In this document: in pieces, positions 33,871 through 43,725 of the stretch
Position numbering within the stretch: the stretch's first letter is position 1
Layout: each line of letters opens with the position of its first letter
From: Adiantum capillus-veneris
Lineage: Eukaryota; Streptophyta; Polypodiopsida; Polypodiales; Pteridaceae
NCBI GenBank assembly: GCA_014529385.2
Contig: CM043947.1
Span: 124,470,891 to 124,534,890, forward strand
Length of the DNA stretch: 64,000 nucleotides
Direction of reading: 5' to 3'
The notes under the pieces: model-generated
What the model saw: only the letters and a program-made list of their open reading frames with translations
Told to the model about the DNA's origin: nothing
Database searches by the model: none
Translations under genes and position numbers: made by a program

Positions 33871-34163
33871 ACAGGAGCATAGAGTTTTCGGAGTTGTTTC
33901 TGCACGCTGTGATCACCTTGGTGGATCTTACTACACCAGATTTGACAGGTATGATCATTAACCTTGCAAGAGAATGTGTGTATGTCCCACACTGCATCAA
34001 CAATGCCAAAACAACATATCAAAGCAGTACAAAGTCACAAAATCAGCAAATTAACAGGGCCATTGAGGAAGTCCAAAACCCATCAAAAAGCAGAAATATT
34101 TCACCAATAAACCCCAATTAGCTGAAAGAATCAGGCAGGGTAGAAACAACAGAGAAAAGTGGT

Positions 34164-35401
34164 GGAACATGGATCGCGATCCATGTTCCCCAAACCCTAA
34201 AAGCAAAGAAAATTGTTCAGGAGAACCCACAGTTGGGAAGGAACAAAATCCTATGACTGATTTTTCAAAATGCATCCCAACATGGATCTCGGTCCATGTT
34301 CCTTTTTGCCAAAATCAAGGTAAAAGTGGCTCATTAGCTAGACAATGTACAAATAATATTGGTGTTGCAAAATGATCACAAGAAGTGCTCTTAAGATCAT
34401 CAAATCCTCGAGGATTGCTACTTTCAGCCTGCAAATGGTCTTTTGGTCATTTTCACAGAAAACAAAAGGTGGGATCCCAAGAAAAAACTCATGAGAGGTC
34501 AAATGCTGGGATGCCAGCAAGACCCATAAAGAAAGGCTAAAGACAGAGTCCTGACATGTTTTCAAATTACTGCTAAAGTCAATTGGGAGACTTCACACTC
34601 TCTTCAAAGTCTATCAAAAAGCAAATGTAACCTAAGGATGGTGGTAGAATCAAAACTAAGCAAAGGTTTACTTGCAAAATGGTGAAAATTGCAAGATTCA
34701 ATTTGTCTTCTCAAAAGGATTCAATGTCTGGTAGAATTTTTTGAGGAGCCAGGCAAAGCTATGACCTACAGACCGAAATCATCAAAAATCAAAACAATGA
34801 TAGATCTCAAGCAAAACATGAGTCCAAGAATGGTTGCCAAAAACAAATATGGTCAAAATGGAAAAAACATGGCCATAAATTGGAAAAGGGGGCTAACTAA
34901 GGAAAAACATGTCCAAAGTTGAAAATATTTCACCAGTCTACTAGGAAAACCTATAGGAACAAATGTGCACAAGAACTGTATCAAAATTATGTCCAACATG
35001 GATCGCGAGCCGTGTACCTTTCTGCCCAATATAAGTAAAAACCATGCCATTTGATCGAGTATGTTCAAGAAAGCCAAGCCATGGAGTTTCAATCCATTTG
35101 AATCCCAAAATCCACTTCAAAATGCCAAAAACCTCTATGTCCGGAAAAGGTTTCTAAATTTAGCCCAAGTGTCAAACCAATGGTCCAAACCCCAAAAATT
35201 TTGGACCAAGGCATAATCTAGATGAGCCCTACCAGATGGTATCATCAGATTTACAAAATGTTGCCCAACATGGATCGCGATCCATGTACCTTCAACCCTA
35301 AATCTAGAGAAAATTGCTCAGTAGCATCCCCATATGCCCAGGAATAACTTCCCAAATTTAGAATTTCAAAATGCATCCCAACATGGATCTTGATCCATGT
35401 T
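34164..35401. repeat. Five palindromes around AACATGGATC in element A
   Basis: 34164-34189 is a perfect 26-bp palindrome (arms GGAACATGGATCG/CGATCCATGTTCC). Degenerate copies are at 34279-34300, 34995-35016, 35267-35288 and 35380-35401. The pair 34164/34279 and the pair 35267/35380 share flanking sequence, so a segment of about 145 bp is duplicated 1.1 kb apart. Confidence 0.88.
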
Positions 35402-35592
35402 CCTTTTTGCCAAAATTCATCTGTTACATTACAATCTTGTGCCTATAATAATCCTAGATCCCAGTGAAATTTGGTCAAATTTGGAGTAGTTTTGACAAAG
35501 TTATGCTCGTTTTTCATTCTATGGTCAAGTTTACACTTTTTGACAGGTCTGATCATTGGCTAAAACCTATTTTCAATGCTAGAATTGACAAC

Positions 35593-37576
35593 ATGATGCC
35601 TCAAAGGAAAGCACAAAGGGAGTGGAACAAGGCACCCTATGAGATAACTGATATCTTCTTGAATGAGAAAGCTCACCTCACTGAACAAACAGTTGAAGCC
35701 ATTCCGGCTAGTATCTTCATCAGAAGGTTTCAAGCAGCAGATGGAGAAATAGTCAAGGCCACAATCTTTCCACAGGAAATGTGGACTTTGCACCAAAATC
35801 CATAAGTGCAAGCAGGGGGCACGTGCCTACAACTTGACAACTTCTTACTATTGCCTCCTTGGGGTACGGACTTCAGACTCATAAGTTCAATATAGTACAA
35901 TGGGGAAGCAACTCTGATGGACAAGGATGGGATAGTCATCAAGGTAAAGGTTACATCAGAAATTATCAATGAAGCCCTCCAGCTTCCGCAAGGGACGGAC
36001 AATCTCTTGCAAAAGACAAAGGAAATAGACAATGATAAAGCCTTTTTGAAGCAATGAGGCCACAAGATGATGTATTAAGACCTGATATAATAAAAAACTG
36101 AACTACCATTGTGTCTTATATCGCAACATTTCAAGGTGCAGAAGCCGCCTAGATATACCGAACCTTTGTTGCACATGGCCGTGGTAATGGCAATGGGCTT
36201 GGCTGAAGGCAGGGTGGTCAGTTGCAACCTTGGCAACTATCAGCAAGATCAAGACCTTGGTTCTCCCAAGGATGCTGAGGCACTTCCAAAGACTTCGAAC
36301 AAAGAGAAAGGAAAAATTGCAGGCTTGCGGGAACAAGGAGTGGAGGAAAAGCAGACGGAACACAAAATGAATCAAGAAACGGAGTCCGCACAAACAAAGC
36401 CCTCCACAACCCCTACTGCTTTAGAAGATTGGAAACAAAGAGAAAAGCAAGCTGAGTGGGCTGAACAATCGGATCAGGGCCAAAAAGGTCAGCATAGGCC
36501 AAGATCTCCACGATCACAAGCGGCCATGAAGAAAAGAGCTGAGATAATCAAATCCTTTGACATTGACGCTCACTTAGAGCAGATCAAGCTACAGTATCAA
36601 TGTCAAAGGGCTCTTTACAATCTTCAAGAGCTGGAGTTAGAAGATACCAAGAAAGAAGCATCTAAAATGACAATAGAGTCCTTGCAGCTAAAGCAACAAA
36701 TAGAGGCACTAGAGAAGGCACAACCCCAGGCACAGTTGGAGTTGCAAAGAGAATAAGAGAATGCAGTCTACTATTACAAGGAAGTGCAACTAGTTAACGA
36801 GGCGAACTCCGCATTGCAGGTCGAGCAGCAATGTCTCGAGGAGGAGCTAACCAGAGAAAGAGAACAAAATTAGAAGCTACAAGGCTCATATGTGGTGGTT
36901 AGCAGATCTATGACTCGACTCCTGGCTATACAAGAGACCCCCTCCTCCTCAACAATGACTGCAAGATCTACCTCCTTGAGTCAAGAAATCAAAGAGTTGA
37001 GAGAAGCCCTGAATCAAGAGAAATATGACAGACAGATCATGACGGCAGGTCATAGGTCCCTACAACAAGCCAAGGATAAGGAAATCAAAGAATTAAAAAG
37101 GCAATTGGCTAAGGCAAGAGGGGATTTATCAACTCTAAGAGCAGATCAGACAAAATATCAGCAGACAATTGGCTGAGGCAAGAGGGGATTTATCAACTCT
37201 AAGAGCAGATCAGACAAAATATCAGCAGGCCCTAGGGGAATTTGAGCAAGGAGAAGGATTGGAACAATCCACATTTGAAGCTCCTCAAACAGAGATGCCC
37301 ACTACCAGCACGGGAAAAGAAACACAGAAATTTGTAGATCTAGCCACAACATCCACTTCGGAGCCGACAAGGGATGAAATTTAGCGCTGGATCTTGAAAG
37401 TAAAGGACCCTTCACAAAAAGCTTATAGGCAATATGAAGTGAAGGTGCTAGAATCGGCTGCCCTCCTCATGATCACTCCAGATGAGGTAGTAAAGAATCA
37501 CGGGCACAAAATGATTGCACTACCATTGATGCGGCAAGAAGCTCGATTATGGCAGCAAAAGATTCTCCTAGAACTT
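35593..37576 (+). pseudogene. Element A extra ORF, 5' part (broken)
   Basis: The first 71 codons from 35593 are open: MMPQRKAQREW, EKAHLTEQTVEAIPASIFI, RRFQAADGEIVKA, matching B's N-terminus. GIVIKVKVTSEIINEALQL follows after stops. The long central part (36109-37384) is Gln/Glu/Lys-rich with heptad patterns (TIESLQLKQQIEALEKAQ; SQEIKELREALNQEKYD) and a near-perfect direct duplication of about 80 bp at 37104-37225. At 37394-37576 comes a folded part (KVKDPSQKAYRQYEVKVLE) that is interrupted by element N and continues at 43726. Confidence 0.75.
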
Positions 37577-37872
37577 TGTTAACCCTCACGGCACACGGAC
37601 ACCGATCACCTACGACGGACGTGTATTATGTATTTGGTAGAGTCAGGTACCGGGCTTGTCGGACCAATAGGGAAAGGTAGAGTGATCGCCGATGAGAGGC
37701 GCACTTTAACTTGGACATTCAAGGGATTAGTTGGTTAAGCATGGGCGCCCAAGTGTGAATGGGGTGAGCTCCTATAAAAGCCAACTAAACCTAATTTTTA
37801 CTCATTCTCTCATTTGTGCAATTGAAGAGTGCTCTTGCTCCATCTCCATCTTCTTCTTCTTCTTCACCTCCT

Positions 37873-37905
<33 letters not shown>

Positions 37906-38155
37906 GAGAGTGTGTGTGCGATCGAGCATTACGAAGGCACGACGGCGGCGAAGCGGTTGAGCGCGGCACGACTGCAGCTTCTTCTTCATCGCGGCGAGGA
38001 ATCCACCACGAAGGCGAGCGTAGAGCGGTGAGTGACACACCCTTTGTTTTCTTGAGCTTGCTAGTTTAGGCTTGTTGTGTGCTTGGAGCCGTTTGTGGCT
38101 CGCATACGGTGTATTGGCAAGTCCCTTGCTTCGACAGTGCGGCAAGGAGCGCACA
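37577..38155 (+). repeat. Element N 5' LTR
   Basis: 579 bp, TG...CA. Includes a TATA box and a (TG)n(AG)n run at about 37875-37912. Confidence 0.95.
37773..37780 (+). promoter_or_regulatory. TATA box of element N 5' LTR
   Basis: TATAAAAG in GCTCCTATAAAAGCC, identical in both TATA regions of the 3' LTR. Confidence 0.75.
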
Positions 38156-38159
38156 TTTT

Positions 38160-38177
38160 TGGCGCCGTTGCCGGGGA
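38160..38177 (+). other. Primer-binding site, tRNA-Asp
   Basis: TGGCGCCGTTGCCGGGGA is the complement of the 3' end of plant tRNA-Asp(GTC) as I know it; it sits four bases after the LTR. Confidence 0.9.
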
Positions 38178-39203
38178 TATGCCCTACACTAAGCTCGGTT
38201 AGCACTTTACGCTTCCTTGTGGTGCAATTTGTATCATAGGAAAGGCAGGGAAGGAGTGAGTGGAAGGTTTCTGTTTTTTGCGTTTTCTGCAATTGCTGTC
38301 AAATTTCAATTTCTGCTATTGTCTGCGTTTTTCAATTTCTGCAATTTCAAGTTCGGCGTTTTCAATTTCTGCAATTTCTGCAATTTCTGCGTTTTTTCTG
38401 CATTTTCTGCCTTTTTTCTGCGTTTTCTGCATTTTCAGCAATTTCTGTGCATTTTTTGCATTTTTTTTGCGGGTTTTCTGCATTTTCTGCAATTTCTGCG
38501 TTTTTCTGTCAGTTTTCTGCAATTTCTGCTTTTTCTGCATTTTTTTAATTGCTGCGTTTTTCTGCAATAATTTTAAAAAAAAAAAAAAAAATTTGGGAAA
38601 AAAAGTTTTTTGAGAAAAAAAAAATAATTTCGAAAAAAAAAAAAGAAATAAAAAATAAATTCGGAAATAAAAAACGCGAGCGAGTGGGCGGCGATATTTT
38701 TTCGAAAATAAAAAACACGACGGGTTGGTTTGTATAAAAGATAGATCGGGATCGGGATCATTTTCCCAATCGGGATCATTTTCCCAAGCCCAAGCCCAAG
38801 CCCAAGCCCAAGCCCAGGCCTCAGTCCTCAGTCTTATGATATATACTAGACTCACTCTTATATATATACCCTACTCCCTCAAGAGAGAATGAGAGCATGT
38901 GGGACAAGTCCTCCACTCTCCTCCTTTCTCTTCCCACTTGCACCCTTAGACTTTCTAGTTTGGGCCTAGTTCCCTACTGGAAATTGACAGTTTTAGGGAT
39001 TTCGAGAGCATAGAGTGACCAAACGGAGGGCTGTAAAGCACGGCACGACCCTCTGACCGATACGCTCGTTTTGAGCTATCACACGGCCCATTCCACGACA
39101 CGCTCTAAAAAATCTAGCAAAAAAAACAAACAAAAGACACGCTAAAAACTAGTCACAAGGCCTCCTAAAGCAGCTTTTTGACACCTTAGGGTATCAAAAG
39201 CAC
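38178..39203 (+). other. Element N leader with low-complexity tracts
   Basis: Contains a ~300-bp pyrimidine-rich tract of TTTCTGC/AATTTCTGC units (38270-38570), A-rich runs (38571-38680), five to six CCCAAG hexamers (38783-38815) and ordinary sequence up to the ORF start. Phe/Cys-rich and Ala/Trp ORFs here are products of these repeats. Confidence 0.8.
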
Positions 39204-40727
39204 ATGCACTTATGCTCTGGGCGGGTGCTAGAACACAAGCATATTGAGGGTGCCTCTGTTCATACGGACACCCATTACCCATCCACGATAGGATCTAGAC
39301 CCTCAGCGGGGACACAAGGTAGCACCACCCAAGACCCTAAAATAGCCGCTAGTGATTCCTCCTCCGACTCAGAAATCATGGAAGCATACCCTACCCAAAA
39401 CACTGAGAGAGAAGGCCATGCACCTCCCGAAGCTCCACAGCCTAGTACTAGTATGTTTAGCCGTTTGATGGAAACATTAGGTAGAGCTACTCGCTCGGAA
39501 CCTAATGCAAATGAAGCACACGAAGAGGATGGGTTGGACTCTGACACACCTCTACGATACCCCATTGAGTTAAATAGTGCCTATGGAAAAGTGCTATATA
39601 ACGCCTTATTGGACACGGGTGCTAAATACAATCTGCTATCCTATGGGGTGTGGTGTCAGTTAGGGAAGCCACCTCTATCTGAGAGTATTATCCAAGTCAA
39701 GGGTGTCAACAAGAAAAAAACTGCGGTTTTTGGAATCTGGCACACTTCTGTCAGTTATGACAATGGGGTAGTAGCTCAAGACTTTTTGGTCATGCCTACT
39801 GGAGCTATGGAGGGTAATATAAACCTAGGCCGCACGTGGATGATAGCCACCAAATGCACTATTGATTGGGGGACTGGGGGTGTTACAACGCAAAAACCAA
39901 CTCTTAGCCCTACCACTCAAGCCATAGTCCCTGAGATATTGCCCAAGGAAATAAAACCCAAGACATTGCATGTCCAGGAGGTTGAACCATACATCCCCAT
40001 AGCCCAACTCTCTAGAGCTTCAACTAATGTAGTTGAAAGAAAGCTTGAGACACACAAGAACCATCCTAATATAACAGAGAAAACATACAAGTGGGTCCCT
40101 AAAGCTTCTTTAGTGACCATAGCTAGTGCTAAAAAACAGGAGCCTTGTAAGAAACGTACCACTCGCTCCAAGAAATGTAAAGAAACGCTGCGTTGGATTC
40201 CTAAACGACTATTGGAAGCCCAAGGCTACTATCAAGGAAATGATCAAATCTGGGTGCCAAAACGTAGATTGTGCTCTTACCTGTCACCTGGCCCATGTAA
40301 ACCCAATCCTGTGGCTCCAAAACAAATTGAAAATCGCGGAAAGGAAAAAATCATGGAATGTTACACACCCGCTCCCGAGCTAGTTTGGGTACCAAAGAAA
40401 GAACGATTTGTTCCACCTAGCTCAGGAAGGGGAGAGTCCCATGAAGATTCTAGCTCATCATGTAATACATCCATAGAGGTAAAAGCTTCTACACAGCCTC
40501 CATCTATAGTAGTGGACCTCCATGAAGCTACAAAAGAATCCACACCTCCCAGTGTTCAAGAATCACCTGATGAACCACTTCCAGTTCGATCCTGGGAGAG
40601 TACCTTACCACCCTTACAACTTGACGAGGCACCTAGGGTAATAGCAAACTACTGGCAAAAATCCTCACCTATTACCAACTGGAACAATTGGTTTCAAAGG
40701 GTGACAAGCTCATTTCAAACGGTATGA
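39204..40727 (+). CDS. Retropepsin-like protein with W-x-P-K repeats (507 aa, intact)
   Basis: The longest intact frame in the window. It begins MHLCSGRVLE, like B's gag start. Residues 20-115 are Ser/Thr/Glu-rich and probably disordered. Residues 116-225 form the retropepsin-like domain: LYNALLDTGAKYNLLSYGVW with Asp137-Thr-Gly-Ala140, VFGIWHTSVSYDN, and INLGRTWMIATK in place of the usual ILGxxW. Residues 290-400 carry four tryptophan motifs: WVPK at 297, WIPK at 331, WVPK at 350 and 395, on a basic background. The C-terminus is acidic and Pro-rich. The fold would be a homodimeric aspartic protease; whether it cleaves gag or acts in trans is inference. The stop is followed after six bases by a polypurine tract. 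Confidence 0.88.
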   Translation: MHLCSGRVLEHKHIEGASVHTDTHYPSTIGSRPSAGTQGSTTQDPKIAASDSSSDSEIMEAYPTQNTEREGHAPPEAPQPSTSMFSRLMETLGRATRSEPNANEAHEEDGLDSDTPLRYPIELNSAYGKVLYNALLDTGAKYNLLSYGVWCQLGKPPLSESIIQVKGVNKKKTAVFGIWHTSVSYDNGVVAQDFLVMPTGAMEGNINLGRTWMIATKCTIDWGTGGVTTQKPTLSPTTQAIVPEILPKEIKPKTLHVQEVEPYIPIAQLSRASTNVVERKLETHKNHPNITEKTYKWVPKASLVTIASAKKQEPCKKRTTRSKKCKETLRWIPKRLLEAQGYYQGNDQIWVPKRRLCSYLSPGPCKPNPVAPKQIENRGKEKIMECYTPAPELVWVPKKERFVPPSSGRGESHEDSSSSCNTSIEVKASTQPPSIVVDLHEATKESTPPSVQESPDEPLPVRSWESTLPPLQLDEAPRVIANYWQKSSPITNWNNWFQRVTSSFQTV

Positions 40728-40733
40728 TCTACC

Positions 40734-40748
40734 CAAGGAAGGGGGGAG
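40734..40748 (+). other. Internal polypurine tract of element N
   Basis: AAGGAAGGGGGGAG followed by TGTTTGCTGA. It nearly repeats the junction of polypurine tract and LTR of element A (AGGAAGGGGGGAA then TGTTTGGTGG), though here it is inside the element. Confidence 0.75.
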
Positions 40749-42342
40749 TGTTTGCTGACAGTCATCATTCATTTGTTTCCCTCTCAACCTTTTTCCCTGA
40801 CCTCTTAATCTCCGATCTTAGGGAATGTACATATAAAGCTTTATACTCACAAAAAAAAAAAAAAGAGCAAGAGCAATTAGCAAACGAGCATGCACAATAA
40901 AAATCAAAACATTGACTCAGACCTACACATGTCACATTTGGTACAGTGAAACAGAAACCTATGCCATAAAACACCTTTGATCCTCATCACTCGAGTGATG
41001 GAGGGTAGGTAAGATTAGTACGATAGGAGTGTTTCTGTTTTAGAGTTGAGTGATTACCAAAGTTCTTTTTTCCCACTGATGTGCCTCCTGGAGGTATTCC
41101 TTTTGTTTCCTAGTGTGTACAGGAGCGTGTTGCTATTGATAGGATTTGGACCTTCATGGAACCTTTCTCTCGTTCACACTTCAAATCAAGCGCGACCATC
41201 AACACAAACAGGTGTTTCTTGTCCATTAGCATTGCCCTTATCTTTTTTGCATCTATGATTGTCTGCTTTGGTTGTGATTGGTAGCATAATATTCAGCGCA
41301 TTGGCTTAGTATCAAACATTTAATTCAATGTAGTGTTTTGTCATAATCACTTGTTTAGGTGTAAAAATCAAGCAGTCCGACTAAGCTAGTTTGACCAAGC
41401 TAGGTATTAGAAATCTTCTCTTAATACCATGGGGAATGCCTTCCTAATAAGCAATGGTTACTTAGGTTCTTAATCCGATTTAGGCAGCATTGTATGAAAT
41501 GTACTAGGGCTTTCTAGTGGGCTTAACCCTATTGACCTTTAGCTTAAGTATTATAAAGGGAGTTTACTAATGTGATGAGCCTGGGGAGTGTAACAGTGTT
41601 ATATGACCCCCCAAAGTTACAAAATTAAAATGCTGAAAATGAACAAACAAAAAATCAAAGTGCCACAATGTAAAATTTTACGCTGGAAGAGAAATCTCAG
41701 CTTGATTTGGTACTTCACTCACATGTATTGCCTATGGTACTAGAGCCCTAGAGGTTCCCAGTGTGGGCGCTTTTCCTTGAAAAGCAAAAAACCCAAGGCA
41801 TACAAAATAAGCACACACATCATAATTGAATCACTGTGAAAAGACCTTGGGGGGTCAAAGAAAAAGTAATCAGCCAGGCGATGATTTCATGAGAAATTCC
41901 TTTTATGGTAGCTTAACTACAAGGTTTTCTAGATATAGCCTCTAGTCAGCCCTCGAACATGAATACTTGGCTCTCGCGATTAAACAACTTAATTGACCAC
42001 AGAAAGTTAAGAAGCTTACCCATGGTATTAATACTTGATCTCTAGTGCTTTTCGACCGTCAAATTAGTGACCCCAGACTTGTTTAATTTTTTGCCTTTAC
42101 ATCTGTTTATGCATTGATTACATTGCAATTTAATGTTCATTGCTACCAAATTGTTTGAAATTCTTTTACCAATCAATGTGTCTACCTAAAACTGCATATG
42201 CTTTTTAAGAGAATGCAATTACTGTGCCAATGTTGTTTGATTTTGCAGTGACTGAAGAAGGCTAAGGACATTCATCTCAAATGCTCTTCCACCTCGACGA
42301 ACCAGCTTCAACTCAATAGCTTCCGAGGACGGAATCTACATC
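40749..42342 (+). other. Element N 3' non-coding tract
   Basis: About 1.6 kb without a supported gene. It has an A-run at 40849-40864, one perfect palindrome (40985-41000) and otherwise unremarkable sequence. The extra ORF of A and B is absent. Confidence 0.75.
40985..41000. repeat. 16-bp perfect palindrome
   Basis: CATCACTCGAGTGATG; a single copy at the same relative place (after the internal polypurine tract) as the palindromes of A and B. Confidence 0.8.
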
Positions 42343-42355
42343 AGGAAGGGGGGCA
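42343..42355 (+). other. Element N terminal polypurine tract
   Basis: AGGAAGGGGGGCA directly before the 3' LTR. Confidence 0.88.
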
Positions 42356-42551
42356 TGTTAACCCTCACGGCACACGGACACCGATCACCTACGACGGACG
42401 TGTATTATGTATTTGGTAGAGTCAGGTACCGGGCTTGTCGGACCAATAGGGAAAGGTAGAGTGATCGCCGATGAGAGGCGCACTTTAACTTGGACATTCA
42501 AGGGATTAGTTGGTTAAGCATGGGCGCCCAAGTGTGAATGGGGTGAGCTCC

Positions 42552-42559
42552 TATAAAAG
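42552..42559 (+). promoter_or_regulatory. First TATA box of element N 3' LTR
   Basis: TATAAAAG in CTCCTATAAAAGCC. Confidence 0.65.
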
Positions 42560-42648
42560 CCAACTAAACCTAATTTTTACTCATTCTCTCATTTGTGCAA
42601 TTGAAGAGTGCTCTTGCTCCATCTCCATCTTCTTCTTCTTCACCTCCT

Positions 42649-42679
<31 letters not shown>

Positions 42680-42925
42680 GAGAGTGTGTGTGCGATCGAG
42701 CATTACGAAGGCACGACGGCGGCGAAGCGGTTGAGCGCGGCACGACTGCAGCTTCTTCTTCATCGCGGCGAGGAATCCACCACGAAGGCGAGCGTAGAGC
42801 GGTGAGTGACACACCCTTTGTTTTCTTGAGCTTGTTAGTTTAGGCTTGTTGTGTGCTTGGAGCCGTTTGTGGCTCGCATACGGTGTATCGGCAAGTCCCT
42901 TGCTTCGACAGTGCGGCAAGGAGCG

Positions 42926-43332
42926 AAGACCGGCCACGGGAGGGGACCCCCCACCTAGGCACGTTAGCCTCACTCCACGCACTCGCGCACCGTGGGGACT
43001 CCACGCAAGGTTCCCCGGGGCACGCTATGACCCGTCGGCGGTGCGGCGGAGCCTGAGGCTACGTGGGGCTAGGGACCCGAGACGCGAGACCCGCGAAGAC
43101 CCGCGAAACACAAACGGCCGTCGACCCATGGAACGCAACCACGCCCGAGCCGGCCCCGTCCGAGCCGGGCCCCCGAGAAGGCAACTTGACCCGAGCCGGT
43201 CCCGTCCGAGCCGGGCCCTCCTGAGCCGGTGCCGTCCGTGCCAGGACCCCTCGAAGCAACACCTTGGTCCCTCGGCCGCGTGCGGGTAAGAATCCCCGCC
43301 GGGCCCCCTCCGCGACGCGCCCAGAAGTTGGG
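42926..43332. other. GC-rich spacer inside the element N 3' LTR
   Basis: About 400 bp, far richer in GC than anything around it, with repeated CCGAGCCGG and CCCGTCCGAGCCGGG motifs and many CpG. It is absent from the 5' LTR. ORFs on both strands are open only because of the base composition. It may be captured genomic DNA or an LTR U3 variant; I do not recognise the source. Confidence 0.75.
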
Positions 43333-43337
43333 GCTCC

Positions 43338-43345
43338 TATAAAAG
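43338..43345 (+). promoter_or_regulatory. Second TATA box of element N 3' LTR
   Basis: TATAAAAG in GGCTCCTATAAAAGCC, 786 bp after the first. Confidence 0.65.
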
Positions 43346-43437
43346 CCAACTAAACCTAATTTTTACTCATTCTCTCATTTGTGCAATTGAAGAGTGCTCT
43401 TGCTCCATCTCCATCTTCTTCTTCTTCTTCACCTCCT

Positions 43438-43470
<33 letters not shown>

Positions 43471-43725
43471 GAGAGTGTGTGTGCGATCGAGCATTACGAA
43501 GGCACGACGGCGGCGAAGCGGTTGAGCGCGGCACGACTGCAGCTTCTTCTTCATCGCGGCGAGGAATCCACCACGAAGGCGAGCGTAGAGCGGTGAGTGA
43601 CACACCCTTTGTTTTCTTGAGCTTGCTAGTTTAGGCTTGTTGTGTGCTTGGAGCCGTTTGTGGCTCGCATACGGTGTATTGGCAAGTCCCTTGCTTCGAC
43701 AGTGCGGCAAGGAGCGCACAAACTT

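Larger units (their letters stand above)
33229..35592 (+). other. Element A non-coding tract between protease and extra ORF
   Basis: About 2.4 kb with no supported gene: AT-rich at 33229-33500, a dinucleotide run at 33796-33868, then a region with five copies of an AACATGGATC-centred palindrome and duplicated flanks of about 145 bp. Confidence 0.7.
37577..43720 (+). mobile_element. Element N: young non-autonomous LTR retrotransposon
   Basis: Bounded by LTRs starting TGTTAACCCTCACGGC and ending GGAGCGCACA, with a target duplication AACTT on both sides (37572-37576 and 43721-43725). It has a perfect tRNA-Asp-type primer site, polypurine tract and one intact ORF, but no gag domain, RT or integrase. 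U3 sequences of the two LTRs look identical, so insertion was recent. The shared primer site, AGGAAGGGGGG tract and protease/W-x-P-K protein tie it to the A/B lineage as probable source of helper proteins. Confidence 0.93.
42356..43720 (+). repeat. Element N 3' LTR with internal duplication
   Basis: 1,365 bp against 579 bp for the 5' LTR. 42356-42925 matches the whole 5' LTR except its last 7-9 bases, with a few differences. A GC-rich spacer of 407 bp follows, then 43333-43720 repeats the TATA-R-U5 part and appears identical to 37768-38155. So the LTR has two promoters and two R-U5 segments. Confidence 0.9.

Noticed and set aside
38160-38177. tRNA-Asp gene fragment
   Set aside because: Only 18 bases complementary to the tRNA 3' end, directly after an LTR: a primer-binding site.
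38217-38855. Phe/Cys-rich, Lys/Gln-rich and Ala-Trp ORFs
   Set aside because: Translations of TTTCTGC, poly-A and CCCAAG repeats in the N leader.
42846-43349. Arg/Pro/Gly-rich ORFs on both strands
   Set aside because: The GC-rich spacer is open in several frames by composition; no domain recognised.
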